Below are positions 52,361 through 61,026 of a DNA stretch of 64,000 nt, in pieces; within the stretch, counting starts at the first letter, position 1, and each line of letters begins with the position of its first letter. A program made the position numbers and the translations under genes. This DNA comes from Methylobacterium sp. Leaf108 (GTDB lineage: Bacteria > Pseudomonadota > Alphaproteobacteria > Rhizobiales > Beijerinckiaceae): contig NZ_LMND01000012.1 of NCBI RefSeq assembly GCF_001423265.1, forward strand, positions 69,501 through 133,500, written 5' to 3'. The notes below the pieces were generated by a model that worked only from the letters and a program-made list of their open reading frames with translations, searched no databases and was not told the origin of the DNA.

Positions 52361-52987
52361 ATGGATCTCAACTCGCGCCTGTTCGACCGTATCCGCATCA
52401 AGCCGACCTGCGACGAGCCCAAGGCGGCCGCCGCCGCGTCGTGCGAAACGCCCGGCTGCCAGAACGCCGGGCTCTATCGCGCCCCCAAGGGGCGCAAGGC
52501 GGAAGGCCAGTACTGGCGCTTCTGCATCGACCACGTGCGCGCCTACAACGCGACGTACAATTATTTCGACGGCATGAACGACGCCGCGGTCCAGGCCTAT
52601 CAGAAGGACGCGGTCATCGGCCATCGCCCGACCTGGGCGATGGGGGTCAACCCCGCCACCCGCGCCGGCAAGACCGACGCGCCCGAGGCGAACCGCGATT
52701 GGGCCTACGTCGACCCCCTCGGGGTCCTGCGGTCGGAAGGCGTCGGCGCCAAGACCCGGCGCGCCGCGCCCGAACCGATGCGACCGCGCCATTCCGCCAA
52801 GGTCCTGCGCGCCCTCGACGTGCTCGGGCTCGACGAGGGAGCCGATACCGCCGCCATCAAGGCGCAGTACAAGGTGCTGGTGAAGCGCTTCCACCCGGAC
52901 GCCAACGGCGGCGACCGGTCGTTCGAGGAGAGGCTGCGCGACATCATCAAGGCGCATGACACCCTGCGCGCGGCCGGCCTGTGCTGA
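52361..52987 (+). CDS. J-domain (DnaJ-like) protein of the cobS neighbourhood
   Basis: A 208-residue protein. The N-terminal part has conserved cysteines and aromatic motifs (CETPGCQNAGLYRAPKG, YWRFCIDHVRAYN, YFDGM) typical of an alphaproteobacterial family. A C-terminal J-domain (about 150-208) carries HPD at 178-180 (KRFHPDANGG), needed to stimulate DnaK ATPase. Its client is unknown; constant linkage to cobS and cobT suggests an indirect relation to the chelatase. Confidence 0.88.
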   Translation: MDLNSRLFDRIRIKPTCDEPKAAAAASCETPGCQNAGLYRAPKGRKAEGQYWRFCIDHVRAYNATYNYFDGMNDAAVQAYQKDAVIGHRPTWAMGVNPATRAGKTDAPEANRDWAYVDPLGVLRSEGVGAKTRRAAPEPMRPRHSAKVLRALDVLGLDEGADTAAIKAQYKVLVKRFHPDANGGDRSFEERLRDIIKAHDTLRAAGLC

Positions 52988-53226
52988 CCGGTCGGACCGT
53001 CCCGGCACGATCGATGCACGCCCGCCGTTTTCCGGGCCGGGTACGGTAATTTGCCCGACGGGCCCTATATGCGATGAACGATCCCTTCGTTCGCAGTCTT
53101 GGCGTCAGACGCCGGCCGTGGTGAAGGGACATGCCGCGCCGCTCATCCGCGGATGCGGCACCCCGCCCGAGACACACCCTGCGAGGACCGAGCCCGAGGG
53201 CCGGCCCCGCCCCGACGAGGTCACGT

Positions 53227-54210
53227 ATGCTCTCTGACGACACGCCCGCCTCGCTCCCCGACCGGACCGTCTCGGTCCGCGACGTGTTCGGCATCGACAT
53301 CGACCTCAAGGTCCCGGCCTTCTCGCAGACCGACGAGCACGTGCCCGACCTCGACCCGGACTACCTGTTCGACCGCGAGACCACCCTGGCGATCCTGGCG
53401 GGCTTCGCGCGCAACCGCCGCGTCATGGTCACCGGCTATCACGGCACCGGCAAGTCGACCCACATCGAGCAGGTGGCCGCGCGCCTGAACTGGCCCTGCA
53501 TCCGGATCAACCTCGACAGCCACGTCTCCCGCATCGACCTCGTCGGCAAGGACGCGATCGTCGTGAAGGAGGGCAAGCAGATCACCGCCTTCCAGGACGG
53601 CATCCTGCCCTGGGCGTTGCAGAACAACGTCGCGCTGGTGTTCGACGAGTACGACGCCGGCCGGCCCGACGTGATGTTCGTGATCCAGCGGGTGCTCGAG
53701 GTCTCGGGCCGCCTGACGCTGCTCGACCAGAAGCGGGTCATCCGCCCTCATCCGGCCTTCCGGCTGTTCGCCACCGCCAACACGGTGGGCCTGGGCGACA
53801 CCTCCGGCCTCTATCACGGCACGCAGCAGATCAACCAGGGCCAGATGGACCGCTGGTCGATCGTCACGACGCTGAACTATCTCGCCCACGACCGCGAGGT
53901 CGACATCGTCCTGTCGAAGGCACAGCACTACCAGCGCGACGGCGGCCGCGACATCGTCAACCGCATGGTGCGCGTCGCCGACCTCACCCGCAACGCCTTC
54001 ATGAACGGCGACCTGTCCACCGTCATGAGCCCGCGCACCGTGATCACCTGGGCCGAGAACGCCGAGATCTTCGCCGATGTCGGGTTCGCGTTCCGCGTCA
54101 CCTTCCTCAACAAGTGCGACGAGCTCGAGCGCACCCTGGTGGCTGAGTTCTACCAGCGCGCCTTCGGCAAGGAATTGCCCGAGAGCGCGGCGAACGTGGC
54201 CTTGAGCTGA
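53227..54210 (+). CDS. cobS: Cobaltochelatase subunit CobS
   Basis: A 327-residue AAA+ ATPase subunit of the aerobic cobaltochelatase CobNST that inserts cobalt into hydrogenobyrinate diamide in cobalamin synthesis. Walker [10 protein letters not shown] is at 70-78, Walker B LVFDEYD is near 137-143, and a sensor region follows ([13 protein letters not shown]). The start ATG 53227 is preceded by a 239-bp gap in which no cobalamin riboswitch was recognised. cobT follows after an inserted DUF29 gene. Confidence 0.95.
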   Translation: MLSDDTPASLPDRTVSVRDVFGIDIDLKVPAFSQTDEHVPDLDPDYLFDRETTLAILAGFARNRRVMVTGYHGTGKSTHIEQVAARLNWPCIRINLDSHVSRIDLVGKDAIVVKEGKQITAFQDGILPWALQNNVALVFDEYDAGRPDVMFVIQRVLEVSGRLTLLDQKRVIRPHPAFRLFATANTVGLGDTSGLYHGTQQINQGQMDRWSIVTTLNYLAHDREVDIVLSKAQHYQRDGGRDIVNRMVRVADLTRNAFMNGDLSTVMSPRTVITWAENAEIFADVGFAFRVTFLNKCDELERTLVAEFYQRAFGKELPESAANVALS

Positions 54211-54228
54211 CGACGATAGGAGGACGCG

Positions 54229-54723
54229 ATGGGTGAGCCGGCTCTGAAAGGCGCGCCGCTTACCGATGGAGCGAGCCCCTCCGGAGGGCGGACGCGCCAC
54301 GAGGACGACCTCTTTACCTGGGTTCAGGAGCAGGTCGCCCTGCTCCGGGCCGGTGCGGTCGAGACGATCGACGTCGCGAACATTGCGGAGGAGCTCAACG
54401 ACGTGGGTGCCGAGCAATACGATCGTCTCGAAAGCGCCCTCGAAGTCCTCTTGATGCACATGCTGAAATGGGACCATCAGCCGGAACGGCGCAGTCGGAG
54501 CTGGGTCCTCACGATCGTCGAGCAGCGCAAGCGCGTCGACAAGGTCCTTCGCAAGAATCCCGGGTTGAGGCCCCGCATCGCCGAAGCGGTCGAAGATGGT
54601 TTCGACCTCGGCCGGGTGCGCGCGGCTCGCGAGATGAAACGCGATTTGGATACCCTTCCCGATCCGTGCCCCTACGACTGGGACGCGATCACCTCGCGGC
54701 CATTCTCTTTGGCCGAGGCATAG
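54229..54723 (+). CDS. DUF29 family protein inserted between cobS and cobT
   Basis: A 164-residue protein matching DUF29: DDLFTWVQEQVALLRAG, ANIAEELNDVG, and LESALEVLLMHMLKWDHQPE are characteristic. The strong AGGAGGA at 54218-54224 and the short gaps (18 and 27 bases) show that it is translated within the cobS-cobT transcript. DUF29 proteins are abundant in methylobacteria and cyanobacteria and have no established function. It is not part of the usual cobST order. Confidence 0.85.
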   Translation: MGEPALKGAPLTDGASPSGGRTRHEDDLFTWVQEQVALLRAGAVETIDVANIAEELNDVGAEQYDRLESALEVLLMHMLKWDHQPERRSRSWVLTIVEQRKRVDKVLRKNPGLRPRIAEAVEDGFDLGRVRAAREMKRDLDTLPDPCPYDWDAITSRPFSLAEA

Positions 54724-54750
54724 GCGCTCGAACCGGAATCACCCTGAAGA

Positions 54751-56652
54751 ATGTCCATCTCCAACCGCAAGACCGGTGACCGCCGCGAGCCCGTCTCCGA
54801 GCCCCTGAAGCGTTCGGTGGCCGGCTGCCTGCGCGCCATCGCCAAGCGCGCCGAGGTCGAGGTGACCTATGCCAGCGACCGGCCGGCGCTCACCGGCGAC
54901 AAGGCCCGCCTGCCCGAGCCTCCGCGAAAACTGACGCCCGGGGACGTGGCGATCCTGCGCGGCAACGCCGATTCCATGGCGCTCCGGCTCGGCTGCCACG
55001 ACGTCGGCGTCCATCGCCGTCTCGCCCCCGAGAACGCGGCGGCGCGGGCGGTCTACGATGCGGTCGAGCAGGCCCGCGTCGAGGCGATCGGCTCGCGGCG
55101 GATGTCGGGGGTCGCCAGCAACATCTCGGCGATGCTGGAGGACCGCTATCACCGCGGCGGCAAATACGAGGACATCACCGACCGCGCCGACGCACCGATG
55201 GAGGACGCCGTCGCCCTGATGGTGCGCGAACGCCTCACCGGACAGGCGCCGCCCCTCGCCGCGCGCAAGATCGTCGAGCTGTGGCGCGAGCACATCGAGG
55301 GCAAGGCCGGCACGAACCTCGACGGCCTGCTCGGGTCGATCGAGAACCAGCGCCATTTCGCCCGCACCGTGCGCGAACTGCTGTCCTCCCTCGACCTGGC
55401 CGACGAGACCCCCCTCGATCCGGACGACGACGACAACGACGACGACAACGATTCGCAGGACGACGAGCAGCAGCCCAGCGACGGGGATGCCGAGGAGCAG
55501 TCGCAGGGCGACAAGGCCGAGATGGATTCCTCGGAGGAGGCCTCCGACGACCTCCAGGAGGGCGCCACCGAATCCGCCGACGCGCCATCGGGCGAACTGC
55601 CCGACGAGGCCGAGGACGCGGAATCGGAGGAAGCCTCCGAGTCATGGCGGCCGCCGCCCACCAAGGTGAACGAGGCACGCGGCCCCGACTACAAGGTGTT
55701 CAACCCCCGCTTCGACGAGATCATCCACGCCGAGGATCTCTGCGACGGCGAGGAGCTGGCGCGCCTGCGCAGCTACCTCGACAAGCAGCTCGCCCATCTC
55801 CAGGGCGTCGTCGGGCGCCTCGCCAACCGCCTGCAGCGCCGGCTGCTCGCGCAGCAGAACCGCGCCTGGGACTTCGACCTCGAGGAGGGCCAGCTTGACC
55901 CGGCCCGGCTCGTGCGCGTGGTCACCGACCCGTTCCAGCCGCTCTCCTTCAAGCAGGAGAAGGACACCAACTTTCGCGACACGGTCGTCACGCTGCTCCT
56001 CGACAATTCCGGTTCGATGCGCGGACGCCCGATCACCGTGGCGGCGACCTGCGCCGACATCCTGGCCCGCACGCTGGAGCGCTGCGGCGTCAAGGTCGAG
56101 ATCCTGGGCTTCACCACCCGCGCCTGGAAGGGGGGGCAGTCGCGCGAGGCGTGGCTCTCGGCCGGCAAGCCCAACACGCCCGGCCGCCTCAACGACCTGC
56201 GCCACATCGTCTACAAGTCGGCGGACGCCCCCTGGCGCCGCGCGCGAAAGAACCTCGGCCTGATGATGCGCGAGGGCCTGCTCAAGGAGAACATCGACGG
56301 CGAGGCGCTGGACTGGGCGCACAAGCGGCTGCTCGCCCGCACCGAACAGCGCAAGATCCTGATGGTGATCTCCGACGGCGCCCCGGTCGACGATTCGACC
56401 CTGTCGGTGAACCCCGGCAACTACCTCGAACGCCACCTGCGCTGGATGATCGAGGACATCGAGACCCGCTCGCCGGTGGAGCTCCTGGCCATCGGCATCG
56501 GCCACGACGTGACGCGCTACTATCGCCGCGCCGTGACGATCATCGATGCGGAGGACCTGGGCGGCGCCATGACCGAAAAGTTGGCGGAATTGTTCGAGGA
56601 GGATGCCAAGGATACCGGCCGTCCCGTCCGGAAGGGCGGCGGCCGTCGCTGA
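54751..56652 (+). CDS. cobT: Cobaltochelatase subunit CobT
   Basis: A 633-residue subunit of the aerobic cobaltochelatase. The N-terminal domain (1-200) is followed by a long acidic stretch rich in Asp, Glu, Ser and Gln (about 205-310) and a C-terminal von Willebrand A domain with the metal site DNSGSM at 418-423. It assembles with CobS into the motor that acts on CobN. cobN is not in this window. Only five bases separate its stop from the stop of the convergent AEC transporter gene. Confidence 0.95.
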   Translation: MSISNRKTGDRREPVSEPLKRSVAGCLRAIAKRAEVEVTYASDRPALTGDKARLPEPPRKLTPGDVAILRGNADSMALRLGCHDVGVHRRLAPENAAARAVYDAVEQARVEAIGSRRMSGVASNISAMLEDRYHRGGKYEDITDRADAPMEDAVALMVRERLTGQAPPLAARKIVELWREHIEGKAGTNLDGLLGSIENQRHFARTVRELLSSLDLADETPLDPDDDDNDDDNDSQDDEQQPSDGDAEEQSQGDKAEMDSSEEASDDLQEGATESADAPSGELPDEAEDAESEEASESWRPPPTKVNEARGPDYKVFNPRFDEIIHAEDLCDGEELARLRSYLDKQLAHLQGVVGRLANRLQRRLLAQQNRAWDFDLEEGQLDPARLVRVVTDPFQPLSFKQEKDTNFRDTVVTLLLDNSGSMRGRPITVAATCADILARTLERCGVKVEILGFTTRAWKGGQSREAWLSAGKPNTPGRLNDLRHIVYKSADAPWRRARKNLGLMMREGLLKENIDGEALDWAHKRLLARTEQRKILMVISDGAPVDDSTLSVNPGNYLERHLRWMIEDIETRSPVELLAIGIGHDVTRYYRRAVTIIDAEDLGGAMTEKLAELFEEDAKDTGRPVRKGGGRR

Positions 56653-56657
56653 CGGGC

Positions 56658-57548
56658 CTACACCCGTCCCAGCACCCACAGCCAGCCGGCGGTCGAGAGG
56701 ATCGCCAGCAGGGTCGAGGCGAGGATCGCGGCGGCGATAGGACCCTTCTCGGTGCCGTAGCGGTTGGCCAGCAGGTAGGCGTTGATGCCCACCGGCATCG
56801 CCGCGAACAGCACCGCCACGCCGGCATAGGCCGGCGGCATGGTGAAGACGTGGAAGGCGAGCACCCAGACCACCAGGGGATGGATGCCGAGCTTGAGTGT
56901 CGCGATCGACAGGGCGCCGGGCAGGTCGTGGACGAGGCGGTAACGGCGCAGGCCAGCGCCCAGCGCGATGAGGGCGCAGACCGACGCCGTGCCGGCCACG
57001 GCGTCGATGAGTTGCTTGGCCGGCCCGGACGGGACGATCGCGAACTGTCGCAAGATGAGCCCGAGCACCAGGGCGACGATGATCGGGTTGCGCACCAGCA
57101 CCCACGCCAGCCCGCGCAGGCGCGCCAGGAACGACTTGTCCCCGTCAGCCTCGATGAGGAAGGTCGCGGCACCCATCATCAGCGGCAGATGCACGGCGAG
57201 CAGCATGAACAGCGGGAAGGCTCCGGCCTCGCCGTAGGCCTGCAGGATCATCGGCACGCCGACGAAGACCGTGTTCGACTGGCTGGAGGCGAAGCCGTGC
57301 AGGACGGCGCCGCGCCGGTCGATGCCCCCGCGTCGCCGTGCGATCAGCGAGCCGATCGCCCAGGCCACCGCCGCCCCGCCGAAGTAGCTGATCCAGTAGC
57401 TCGGGGTGATCTCCCCCGAGAGCCCCGGCCGCGTCAGGGTATCGAGGATCAGGGCGGGCACCGCGAGGGCGAAGACGTATTCCGAGAGTCCGTCGCTCAC
57501 CCGTTCGGACAGGACCCCGGCCAGGGCCGCCGCCCAGCCGAGGAGCAC
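56658..57548 (-). CDS. AEC-family transporter (auxin efflux carrier type)
   Basis: A 296-residue membrane protein with about ten hydrophobic segments and AEC features (ASSQSNTVFVGVPMI, AAMPVGINAYLLANRYG). The only usual start in frame is GTG 57548 (MLLGWAAAL...). However, the 14 codons upstream encode TGIVALIVPIFGIV, which looks like the genuine first transmembrane helix of the family. They are bounded by an in-frame TGA at 57594-57596 and have only a CTG (57590) as possible start. Either a CTG start is used, or the gene has a 5' lesion. The substrate is unknown. Confidence 0.75.
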   Translation of the reverse strand: MLLGWAAALAGVLSERVSDGLSEYVFALAVPALILDTLTRPGLSGEITPSYWISYFGGAAVAWAIGSLIARRRGGIDRRGAVLHGFASSQSNTVFVGVPMILQAYGEAGAFPLFMLLAVHLPLMMGAATFLIEADGDKSFLARLRGLAWVLVRNPIIVALVLGLILRQFAIVPSGPAKQLIDAVAGTASVCALIALGAGLRRYRLVHDLPGALSIATLKLGIHPLVVWVLAFHVFTMPPAYAGVAVLFAAMPVGINAYLLANRYGTEKGPIAAAILASTLLAILSTAGWLWVLGRV

Positions 57549-57621
57549 GATCCCGAAGATCGGGACGATGAGGGCGACGATGCCGGTCAGGTGTCACTCG
57601 CTGACGACGGAGGGAAAACGC

Positions 57622-57662
57622 GAAAAGACCGCTGCGCGCGTCAGGCGCGAAGCGGTCTTTTC
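57622..57662 (-). terminator. Rho-independent terminator of rpmB, possibly bidirectional
   Basis: A perfect 12-bp stem, GAAAAGACCGCT (57622-57633) and AGCGGTCTTTTC (57651-57662), with inner GCGC pairing. T-rich sequence follows on the minus strand after the stem (TTTTCGCGTTTT). It lies 80 bases after the rpmB stop and just upstream of the AEC gene. Confidence 0.8.
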
Positions 57663-57678
57663 GATGGACACAACCTCG

Positions 57679-57706
57679 ATCCGATCCTTGGGATCCGATC
57701 CTTGGG
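57679..57706. repeat. 14-bp perfect tandem duplication in the rpmB 3' region
   Basis: The unit atccgatccttggg occurs at 57679-57692 and 57693-57706. It lies between the rpmB stop and its terminator. No function is evident. Confidence 0.85.
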
Positions 57707-57742
57707 GCCGGCACGCGCTTCGACGTGCCGACGCATCGCCGG

Positions 57743-58048
57743 TCAGGCGGCGACCGGGGTCTCGACCTCGGCGAGCTTCTTGTGCAGCTCGCGCTTGATG
57801 AGGCGGGCGGCCTGCGACAGCTCGATCTCGCGGGCCTTGATGAGGAAGGCGTCGAGGCCGCCGCGGTGCTCCACCGAGCGCAGGGCGTGGGCCGTGACGC
57901 GCAGGCGCACCCGGCGCTTGAGGGCGTCCGACTGCAGCGTGACCTGGCACAGGTTCGGCAGGAACCGGCACTTGGTCTTGCGGTTCGAGTGGCTCACGAG
58001 GTGGCCGGTCTGCACGGCTTTGCCCGTGAGTTCGCAACGGCGCGACAT
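57743..58048 (-). CDS. rpmB: 50S ribosomal protein L28
   Basis: A 101-residue bL28 of the alphaproteobacterial long type. The start [20 protein letters not shown] is diagnostic, as is [20 protein letters not shown], whose two cysteines do not form a CxxC zinc site. The rest ([19 protein letters not shown]) matches the family. ATG 58048 is the only start giving the conserved N-terminus. A sigma-70-type promoter (58174-58203) and a strong terminator flank it. Confidence 0.97.
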   Translation of the reverse strand: MSRRCELTGKAVQTGHLVSHSNRKTKCRFLPNLCQVTLQSDALKRRVRLRVTAHALRSVEHRGGLDAFLIKAREIELSQAARLIKRELHKKLAEVETPVAA

Positions 58049-58373
58049 GATCAGAAATCCCGTTTTCGTTTCGCGAAGGCCGGCCGGCTCGGCGGGAGGC
58101 TGTCCCCGCACCGCGAACGAAAGCCTCACGCACGCCCGATCCGATCGACCGGCGCTGTCATTGGAGGCGCGATGCTATAGGGGCTGGGGAGGGTATCCGT
58201 CAAGGCTGACGATGGGTCGATCAGGGCCATCGGGTGGCCCCATCGTCGGGACGGGTTGTAGCGTTGAGATTTGTGACTGCCACTCTTAATCACGACTGCC
58301 ATGCGGTGAGTCAGGATAGTTCGACTCGGCTGTCGAGCCATCTACAAGGCACGGTCCAGAAGTCGTTGTATTT
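58049..58373. other. Intergenic region between rpmB and the HNH-like gene
   Basis: A 325-bp gap. The rpmB-proximal part holds its promoter and untranslated leader. From about 58260 the sequence becomes mixed in composition, marking the left edge of the AT-rich HNH insert. No other gene was seen. Confidence 0.5.
58174..58203 (-). promoter_or_regulatory. Predicted sigma-70-type promoter of rpmB
   Basis: On the minus strand TTGACG (58203-58198), an 18-base spacer and TATAGC (58179-58174). The arrangement equals that of the rplU promoter (18-base spacer). It lies about 125 bases upstream of the rpmB start. Confidence 0.65.
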
Positions 58374-59249
58374 ATGACAATAAAACATGTCTCCGGCGAT
58401 GGTTATTGTATTTACTGCGGCGCAAGTTGTGACGTGGGCCTTCTCACGAAGGAACACGTGATACCGGACTCGCTCGGAGGCAAGTTAATATATGATGGTG
58501 CAAGCTGCATGATTTGTGCGGGCATTATTTGCGCTGTAGAAGATCATGTGTGCGGCAAAGTTTTAAAAAACTATAGATTTATAAAAAGATTCAAATCAAA
58601 AAGAAAACAGCCTTTAACGAGACAAGCAACATCAATTATAGAAGATATTCCACATACTATTGATCTAGATCGACACCAACTCCCTGGCTTCGTAACCCTT
58701 CCTTGCTTTAGGCCGCCACAAATTTTGCTTGGTGAAGCCCCAAGCGAGATATACCAAACAACCATGCTCAGAACGTGGAAACGAGCTCCAGCGGTCTTTT
58801 CCGAGAAAAATTTCAATCCGAAAAGAGTCATCTACCGAACCGATATACGTTTTGATTATTTTTTACGCTTTGTTGCCAAAATTCTTCATTCTTATACCAT
58901 GGCGATCATGGGTCGAGGAAGTTTTGAACCGATGTTAATCGATCTAATTCTTGGAAAATATAAATACCCATCATATCTTATTGGCGGCATGCATTGGACT
59001 CCACTACCCACGCAGGAATTAAGACAAGAAATCGAAGTAGTCTACCATCGAATAAATAAAGATATATACCTTATCGGGCGCTTGAGGATTTTAAGTAATT
59101 TAGGGCGCGTGGATTTTACGGATGGATCACCCGTTTATCTCGGCGTGATTGGTAAAATCCCGCATGCCAGTCAAATGCAATACAGTAGCGCGGTCTACGA
59201 AGACGGTCTTGACGCGCTGGTAAAAAAATTCTCGTTCGACGTTAGTTAA
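58374..59249 (+). CDS. HNH-like zinc-finger endonuclease domain protein in an AT-rich insert
   Basis: A 291-residue protein. The N-terminus has a treble-clef HNH pattern: CIYC (12-15), KEHVIPDSLGG (26-36) and CMIC (45-48), followed by AVEDHVCGKVL. The remaining 230 residues are not recognised. The codons are AT-rich and unlike the flanking genes, indicating transfer. It stands alone between rpmB and the DUF3108 gene, which are usually adjacent in this group. A restriction or defence nuclease is a reasonable guess, since HNH domains of this type occur in such systems; the sequence does not prove it. Confidence 0.65.
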   Translation: MTIKHVSGDGYCIYCGASCDVGLLTKEHVIPDSLGGKLIYDGASCMICAGIICAVEDHVCGKVLKNYRFIKRFKSKRKQPLTRQATSIIEDIPHTIDLDRHQLPGFVTLPCFRPPQILLGEAPSEIYQTTMLRTWKRAPAVFSEKNFNPKRVIYRTDIRFDYFLRFVAKILHSYTMAIMGRGSFEPMLIDLILGKYKYPSYLIGGMHWTPLPTQELRQEIEVVYHRINKDIYLIGRLRILSNLGRVDFTDGSPVYLGVIGKIPHASQMQYSSAVYEDGLDALVKKFSFDVS

Positions 59250-59700
59250 ATTATCTTATTCGGGGCTACTACGATAGTGAGCGCAATTCACACAATGCAA
59301 AGAGGCTCTTCGGAAGTCACCCAAAGACGACGGCATCCTCATCGTCTGGATATTTTCCTGATGTTCTAGCCGCGTTTATACTTGCATACACTACAACTGA
59401 TGCTTGCCTGAAATCAGCAGATCTGCAGTACGACTTTCCCGTAGCACTTGCGATATCAACGTCACAATCAGGACGAATATCCTCCAAAAGCCCGCGGCGC
59501 GGGGCGCTCTTCGCGCCCCGTATCATCGACGATCGAGCGTTCACCCCATTCTCCTGCGGGCGGCGCCCGGCCGTGGCGACACGCTCGAACGATGTGTTAA
59601 CCATCAACGGGCGACGATGCGAGCGTCGGGTCAGGTCGGCCCGTCCGGCGGCACGCATGCGACGTCGCGCGGCCTCGCGAGAACCCGAGTTCCTGAGCCC
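59250..59700. other. Right flank of the HNH insert and upstream region of the DUF3108 gene
   Basis: A 451-bp stretch. The first 240 bases are AT-rich and contain a possible 69-codon minus-strand reading frame (59317-59526). A perfect hairpin lies at 59500-59520 (CGGGGCGC, five-base loop, GCGCCCCG), close to the point where the normal GC-rich composition resumes. The promoter of the DUF3108 gene is presumably between 59520 and 59700. Confidence 0.45.
59317..59526 (-). CDS. Possible small protein or gene remnant at the edge of the HNH insert
   Basis: A 69-residue reading frame starting at ATG 59526 (MIRGAKSAPRRGLLEDIRPD) and ending KYPDDEDAVVFG. Its amino-acid composition looks more protein-like than random, and it lies in atypical DNA. 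No ribosome-binding site or family is recognised. It may be a remnant of a larger transferred gene. Confidence 0.25.
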   Translation of the reverse strand: MIRGAKSAPRRGLLEDIRPDCDVDIASATGKSYCRSADFRQASVVVYASINAARTSGKYPDDEDAVVFG

Positions 59701-60564
59701 ATGAGCGCCACGCGCCTTCTCGTCATCGCCTTCGCACTCACGACGGTCGCTGCCGTCCCCGCCCACGCGAAGCCGAAGGCCAGCCCCGCCCTCGTCACCG
59801 TCGAGTACGGCGTCAACCTCGCGGGCATCCCGATCGGGACCGCGCAGGTCTCCGGCTCGTTCGAGGGCACCCGCTACCGGATGGACGTGTCGGCGCGTCT
59901 CACCGGCCTCGTCGGCGCGGTCACCGGCGGCATGGGTTCGGCCCGCGCCAGCGGCCTCATCACCGCCGCACCTCAGCCGAGCACCTTCGCCATCGCCACC
60001 AAGACGTCGAACGCCGGCATCGCCGTACGGATGGCGCTGGCCGGCGGCAACGTCACCCAGGCCGAGATCACGCCGCCGCTCGTCGACCTCGGCGACCGCG
60101 TGCCGATCACCGCCGCCAACCGCAAGGGCGTGATCGACCCCGCCAGCGCCCTGATGATGCCGGCCATCGGCAAGGGCGCCCTCACCGACCCCGAGAACTG
60201 CAACCGCACCCTGCCGGTGTTCGACGGTGCCACCCGCTTCAACGTGACCCTCAGCTACGGCGAGACCCGCATGGTCGAAAAGCCCGGCTATTCCGGCCCG
60301 GTGCTGGTCTGCAACGCCCGCTACCAGCCCATCGCCGGCCATCGGCCCGACCGGCCGGGCGTGAAGTTCATGGAGGACAACCGCGACATGTCGGTGTGGT
60401 TGGCGCCCGTGGACGGTACCCGCGTGCTGCTGCCGGTGCGTATCGCGGTGCGCACCACCATCGGCACCAACATCATCGAGGCGACCCGCTGGGTGCGCAG
60501 CGGCGGCGCCACCACCGCCGCCACTCCGGGCTCGGGCGCGGTCGCGAGCCTCGACGGACGATAG
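59701..60564 (+). CDS. DUF3108 domain protein, periplasmic
   Basis: A 287-residue exported protein. The signal peptide (1-23) ends VPAHA. The DUF3108 domain begins VEYGVNLAGIPIGTAQVSGS and includes YRMDVSARLTGLVGAVTGG. Two cysteines (ENCNRT and VLVCNARY) may form a disulfide. The family is conserved next to rpmB and the SUV3-like helicase in Hyphomicrobiales; the role is unknown. ATG 59701 gives a clean signal peptide. Confidence 0.85.
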   Translation: MSATRLLVIAFALTTVAAVPAHAKPKASPALVTVEYGVNLAGIPIGTAQVSGSFEGTRYRMDVSARLTGLVGAVTGGMGSARASGLITAAPQPSTFAIATKTSNAGIAVRMALAGGNVTQAEITPPLVDLGDRVPITAANRKGVIDPASALMMPAIGKGALTDPENCNRTLPVFDGATRFNVTLSYGETRMVEKPGYSGPVLVCNARYQPIAGHRPDRPGVKFMEDNRDMSVWLAPVDGTRVLLPVRIAVRTTIGTNIIEATRWVRSGGATTAATPGSGAVASLDGR

Positions 60565-60569
60565 GGCGG

Positions 60570-60950
60570 ATGCGCGGCATCGCGTCCCCGGCAATTCTGG
60601 CGCTCCCGGCGATCCTGGTCGCGCTCATGACCGGGCCGGCCCTGGCGGAGGTGCTCGAGTCCGGATCCTCCTGCGGCGGGGACGCCTATTCCTCCGCGCA
60701 GGTGATCGAGGGCCGGCCGCCGCGGCGCGGGCCGCTCACCACCGTCCCCGACACCCTCTGCGCCGACGTAGCGCCCCGCGCCGGCTCGACCCGGATCGAG
60801 ATCTACGGCGTACCGGGTTTGGGCGACGTGCCGGGCCTGGGCGACCCCGGCCGCGACGACGGCATGGTTGGCGCCGGGCAGGGTCGCGCCCCATATGAAG
60901 GGGATCGCGCTCCGGCGCGGCGTTCCGCGCCACGGTATCGGAGCGACTGA
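60570..60950 (+). CDS. Small exported hypothetical protein
   Basis: A 126-residue protein that starts at ATG 60570, five bases after the DUF3108 stop. A signal peptide (about 1-26, ending GPALA) precedes a short mature chain with two cysteines (GSSCGGDAY and DTLCADV) and a polar, probably disordered C-terminal half. It is not recognised. It is probably cotranscribed with the DUF3108 gene and the downstream helicase. Confidence 0.55.
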   Translation: MRGIASPAILALPAILVALMTGPALAEVLESGSSCGGDAYSSAQVIEGRPPRRGPLTTVPDTLCADVAPRAGSTRIEIYGVPGLGDVPGLGDPGRDDGMVGAGQGRAPYEGDRAPARRSAPRYRSD

Positions 60951-61026
60951 CCCTCGTCGTTTCCTCGCGCGATCCTCGATCTCACGCGCCGACGGCCTCT
61001 TCGCCCCAAGGGACCGCTCCCTCACG

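Noticed and set aside
52988-53226. Cobalamin riboswitch upstream of cobS
   Set aside because: No B12-box-like sequence or matching fold could be recognised in the gap.
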